From the NCBI GenBank assembly GCA_003223065.1, contig QHXU01000321.1:1-7618 (forward strand): a DNA stretch of 7,618 bases. Direction: 5' to 3'. The position numbers were made by a program, and so were the translations under genes. The notes beneath the pieces were generated by a model, which was not told where the DNA came from, did no database searches, and was given only the letters and a program-made list of their open reading frames with translations. The DNA is from Acidobacteriota bacterium. Its GTDB lineage: Bacteria > Acidobacteriota > Terriglobia > Bryobacterales > Bryobacteraceae. How positions within the stretch are numbered: position 1 is the first letter of the stretch; every line of letters starts with the position of its first letter. This document shows positions 6,039 through 7,618 of this stretch, in pieces.

Positions 6039-7241
6039 TTACGGGCGTGAATCGAGGAAGAGTTTCAGCCGGGCCATCGCTTCTTCGAGGATCGATCTCT
6101 CCGAGGCATAACAAATCCGTACGCTCCCCTCGCCGCCGGCTCCGAAGGCAACTCCCGGGGCCAGGCCGACCTTGGTATCCATCAGCAACTGCTTGCAGAA
6201 TGCGAAGGAATTGTCCACGCCCTGGATGCGTGGAAACAGGTAGAAGGCGCCGTCGGGTTGGGGCACTGTCACGCCCGGCATCTTGCGCAGAGCAGCCAGA
6301 CAAAAGTCGCGGTTCTCCCGGAGGCGGCAAACCATTTGGCGCACCAGTTCCTCGCCCCAAAGCAGCGCCGTCTCACCGGCCCTTTGCGAGAAGCTGGGAG
6401 CGTGGGAGACGATGAACTCGTTAAGCTGCGCGGCACGCGTCACTAAATCCTTGCGGCCCACTAGCCAGCCCACCCGCCAGCCGGTCATGCAATATGTTTT
6501 TGAAAACGACTGGATAACGATCACGGCGTCGTCGCGAGTGCATTTCTTGAGTATTGAAGGCGCGGTGACGCGGGGGGCCTCCGTGCCGGAAGCTTGTGGC
6601 GGAACGGCGGGATAGTAAAGCCGCTCGTAGACTTCGTCGGCGACGAGCCAAAGGCCGTGGCGGCGGGCGAATTCGAGCAGGCGATCCTGATCGTCTTCCG
6701 TTGCGACCCATCCCAACGGATTCGAAGGAGAAGTGTAAAGCAACAGGCGCGTGCGCGGCGTGACGGCGCGCTCGAGAGCATCGAAATCGACCGAGTACCG
6801 GCCGTTCAGGAGCGGATGCGCGATCTCGCGCACGATCGCATTCGACATCTGAAGGATCGACGACCCGTTCGGCCAGCACGGCGTGAGCACGAGCGCTTCG
6901 TCGCCGGGGTCGACCATGCAGCGAAGCGCGACGCTTAGGGCTTGCACGCCGGAGGCAGTTACTGCGATCTCAGCCGAGGGATCGAGCTCCACGCCGTGCA
7001 GCTCGGCGTAATAGCGTGCCAGCGAGTTCCGAAGCGAGGGCAATCCCGCGTTCTCGGTGTAATAGGTGTAACCGTCGGCCATCGCTTTCTGTGCGGCGCG
7101 CTTGATGTAATCCGGGGTCGGGATGTTGGACTCGCCGAAATAGAGCTTGAGCACGCCCTCCATCCCCATGGCGAGTTCAGCCAGCTCACGAATTCGGGAA
7201 TAGGGGACGGCGAGAGCCGACGAGGCCACTTTGGCAGGCAT
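6039..7241 (-). CDS. Class I/II pyridoxal-phosphate aminotransferase (AspC-like fold type I)
   Basis: The 400-residue protein is a full-length fold-type I aminotransferase, a cytoplasmic PLP enzyme that moves an amino group between an amino acid and a 2-oxoacid. The PLP lysine is Lys248 in SFSKTYCMTGWRVGW. Asn174 in SPSNPLG, Asp202 and Tyr205 in ADEVYERL, Arg256 in the GWRVGW segment and the substrate-carboxylate Arg376 in VRICYA are all present. YYTENAGLPSLRNSLARYY (60-78) and TASGVQALSVALRCMVDPGDE (95-115) are usual N-terminal landmarks. The amino-acid preference cannot be set from sequence: aspartate, aromatic or other substrates are possible. ATG 7241 lacks a Shine-Dalgarno but has an AT-rich -10-like sequence just upstream. 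The gene runs convergent to the amidohydrolase with 84 nt between stops and follows the DUF2238 gene after 31 nt. Confidence 0.92.
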   Translation of the reverse strand: MPAKVASSALAVPYSRIRELAELAMGMEGVLKLYFGESNIPTPDYIKRAAQKAMADGYTYYTENAGLPSLRNSLARYYAELHGVELDPSAEIAVTASGVQALSVALRCMVDPGDEALVLTPCWPNGSSILQMSNAIVREIAHPLLNGRYSVDFDALERAVTPRTRLLLYTSPSNPLGWVATEDDQDRLLEFARRHGLWLVADEVYERLYYPAVPPQASGTEAPRVTAPSILKKCTRDDAVIVIQSFSKTYCMTGWRVGWLVGRKDLVTRAAQLNEFIVSHAPSFSQRAGETALLWGEELVRQMVCRLRENRDFCLAALRKMPGVTVPQPDGAFYLFPRIQGVDNSFAFCKQLLMDTKVGLAPGVAFGAGGEGSVRICYASERSILEEAMARLKLFLDSRP

Positions 7242-7249
7242 CTGTTGAA

Positions 7250-7260
7250 ATTCTATTTTA
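7250..7260 (-). promoter_or_regulatory. -10-like AT-rich element before the aminotransferase start
   Basis: On the minus strand TAAAATAGAAT contains two overlapping -10-like hexamers, TAAAAT (7260-7255) and TAGAAT (7255-7250). The second ends 8 nt before ATG 7241, so transcription would begin almost at the start codon, and no ribosome site is visible. I could not find a good -35, so this is tentative. Confidence 0.33.
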
Positions 7261-7272
7261 CTCTGGCTTTGT

Positions 7273-7618
7273 TTAATGTTCTTGTGCGGCGTACTCCGGT
7301 TCGTGTTCCGGCTCCACCGCAGCCCGGGCCTTGCGAATGGCGAGGACGATCAACATCGCGACGACAGATCCGAGGCCGGCCATGAACATGTCTTTCTGCG
7401 AATCCCAGGCATCGCCCTGCATGCCGACGAATTCCTCGCCGCGCTGCGGGCTGAGAATGGATGCCATGCCAGCCTCCATCATTTCGTAGGCCGCGCTGCA
7501 TGCGAGGGTGCATTCGATTGGCAGATAGTAGCGCCAGCGGCCGGTAACGCGGAGCACGCGGATGCAGATCTCCTGCATCGGATAGCTCAGCATCAGGCCG
7601 AAGCCGAAGTGAATGACG
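7273..7618 (-). CDS. DUF2238 / YjdF-like inner membrane protein, partial (N-terminus beyond right edge)
   Basis: The frame is open from the right window edge to the TAA at 7273-7275, giving 114 residues of the C-terminal part. It reads on through VIHFGFGLMLSYPMQE, so a start at ATG 7593 would be internal. The sequence LMLSYPMQEI, then YYLPIECTLACSAAYEMMEAG, then GMQGDAWDSQKDMFMAGLGSVVAMLIV resembles the conserved end of DUF2238 (E. coli YjdF) membrane proteins, with a conserved-looking Glu-rich helix and a Q-G-x-x-W-D-x-Q-x-D-M motif before the last membrane segment. A short charged cytoplasmic-like tail (about 20 residues, ending EPEYAAQEH) closes the protein. The biochemical function of the family is not known to me. 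It lies 31 nt upstream of the aminotransferase on the same strand and may share its transcript. Confidence 0.83.
   Translation of the reverse strand, partial: VIHFGFGLMLSYPMQEICIRVLRVTGRWRYYLPIECTLACSAAYEMMEAGMASILSPQRGEEFVGMQGDAWDSQKDMFMAGLGSVVAMLIVLAIRKARAAVEPEHEPEYAAQEH

Overview
The window is a densely coded, GC-rich stretch of bacterial chromosome with no RNA genes, mobile elements or CRISPR arrays that I can see. The gene content (Tat-exported gluconate 2-dehydrogenase subunit 3-like protein, GadC-like APC permease, secreted amidohydrolase, ECF sigma/ZAS anti-sigma pair) and the style of the proteins suggest an Acidobacteriota bacterium near Solibacter/Bryobacter. This taxonomic guess is from memory of those genomes and is only moderately secure.

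Layout. On the minus strand at the left, an ECF sigma factor (952-404) is followed after 7 nt by its likely anti-sigma factor (396 to beyond position 1), a membrane protein with a visible zinc-binding HxxxCxxC motif. A 132-bp divergent intergenic region (953-1084) holds a CAGCAC-N7-GTGCTG inverted repeat. It separates that pair from a plus-strand run of five genes: a Tat-signal gluconate 2-dehydrogenase subunit 3-like protein (1085-1585), an APC amino-acid permease (1578-2915), folC (2959-4128, with an apparent frameshift at its 5' end), a PlsC-type acyltransferase (4162-4881) and a secreted amidohydrolase (4878-5954). Three of the four junctions overlap or once overlapped (8 nt, ATGA, ATGA), so translational coupling is likely. 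The folC-plsC junction instead carries its own promoter-like sequence placed for leaderless transcription. On the right, two minus-strand genes converge on this run: a class I/II PLP aminotransferase (7241-6039) and, upstream of it, the C-terminal part of a DUF2238/YjdF-like membrane protein that runs off the right edge.

How they may work together. The plus-strand run mixes redox/export, transport, folate polyglutamylation, phospholipid acylation and a periplasmic hydrolase, so it looks like a mixed housekeeping transcription unit rather than one pathway. The sigma/anti-sigma pair is a self-contained signalling unit.

The most noteworthy observation is the broken 5' end of folC. The expected start codon (ATG 2912, in an ATGA overlap with the permease stop) and the first ten residues are present, but they are out of frame with the rest of the gene, which resumes at a conserved T-A-K-L-G-L-D-R segment. 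A net loss of about 22 nt fits best. I found no clear sign of a previously undescribed multi-gene system.
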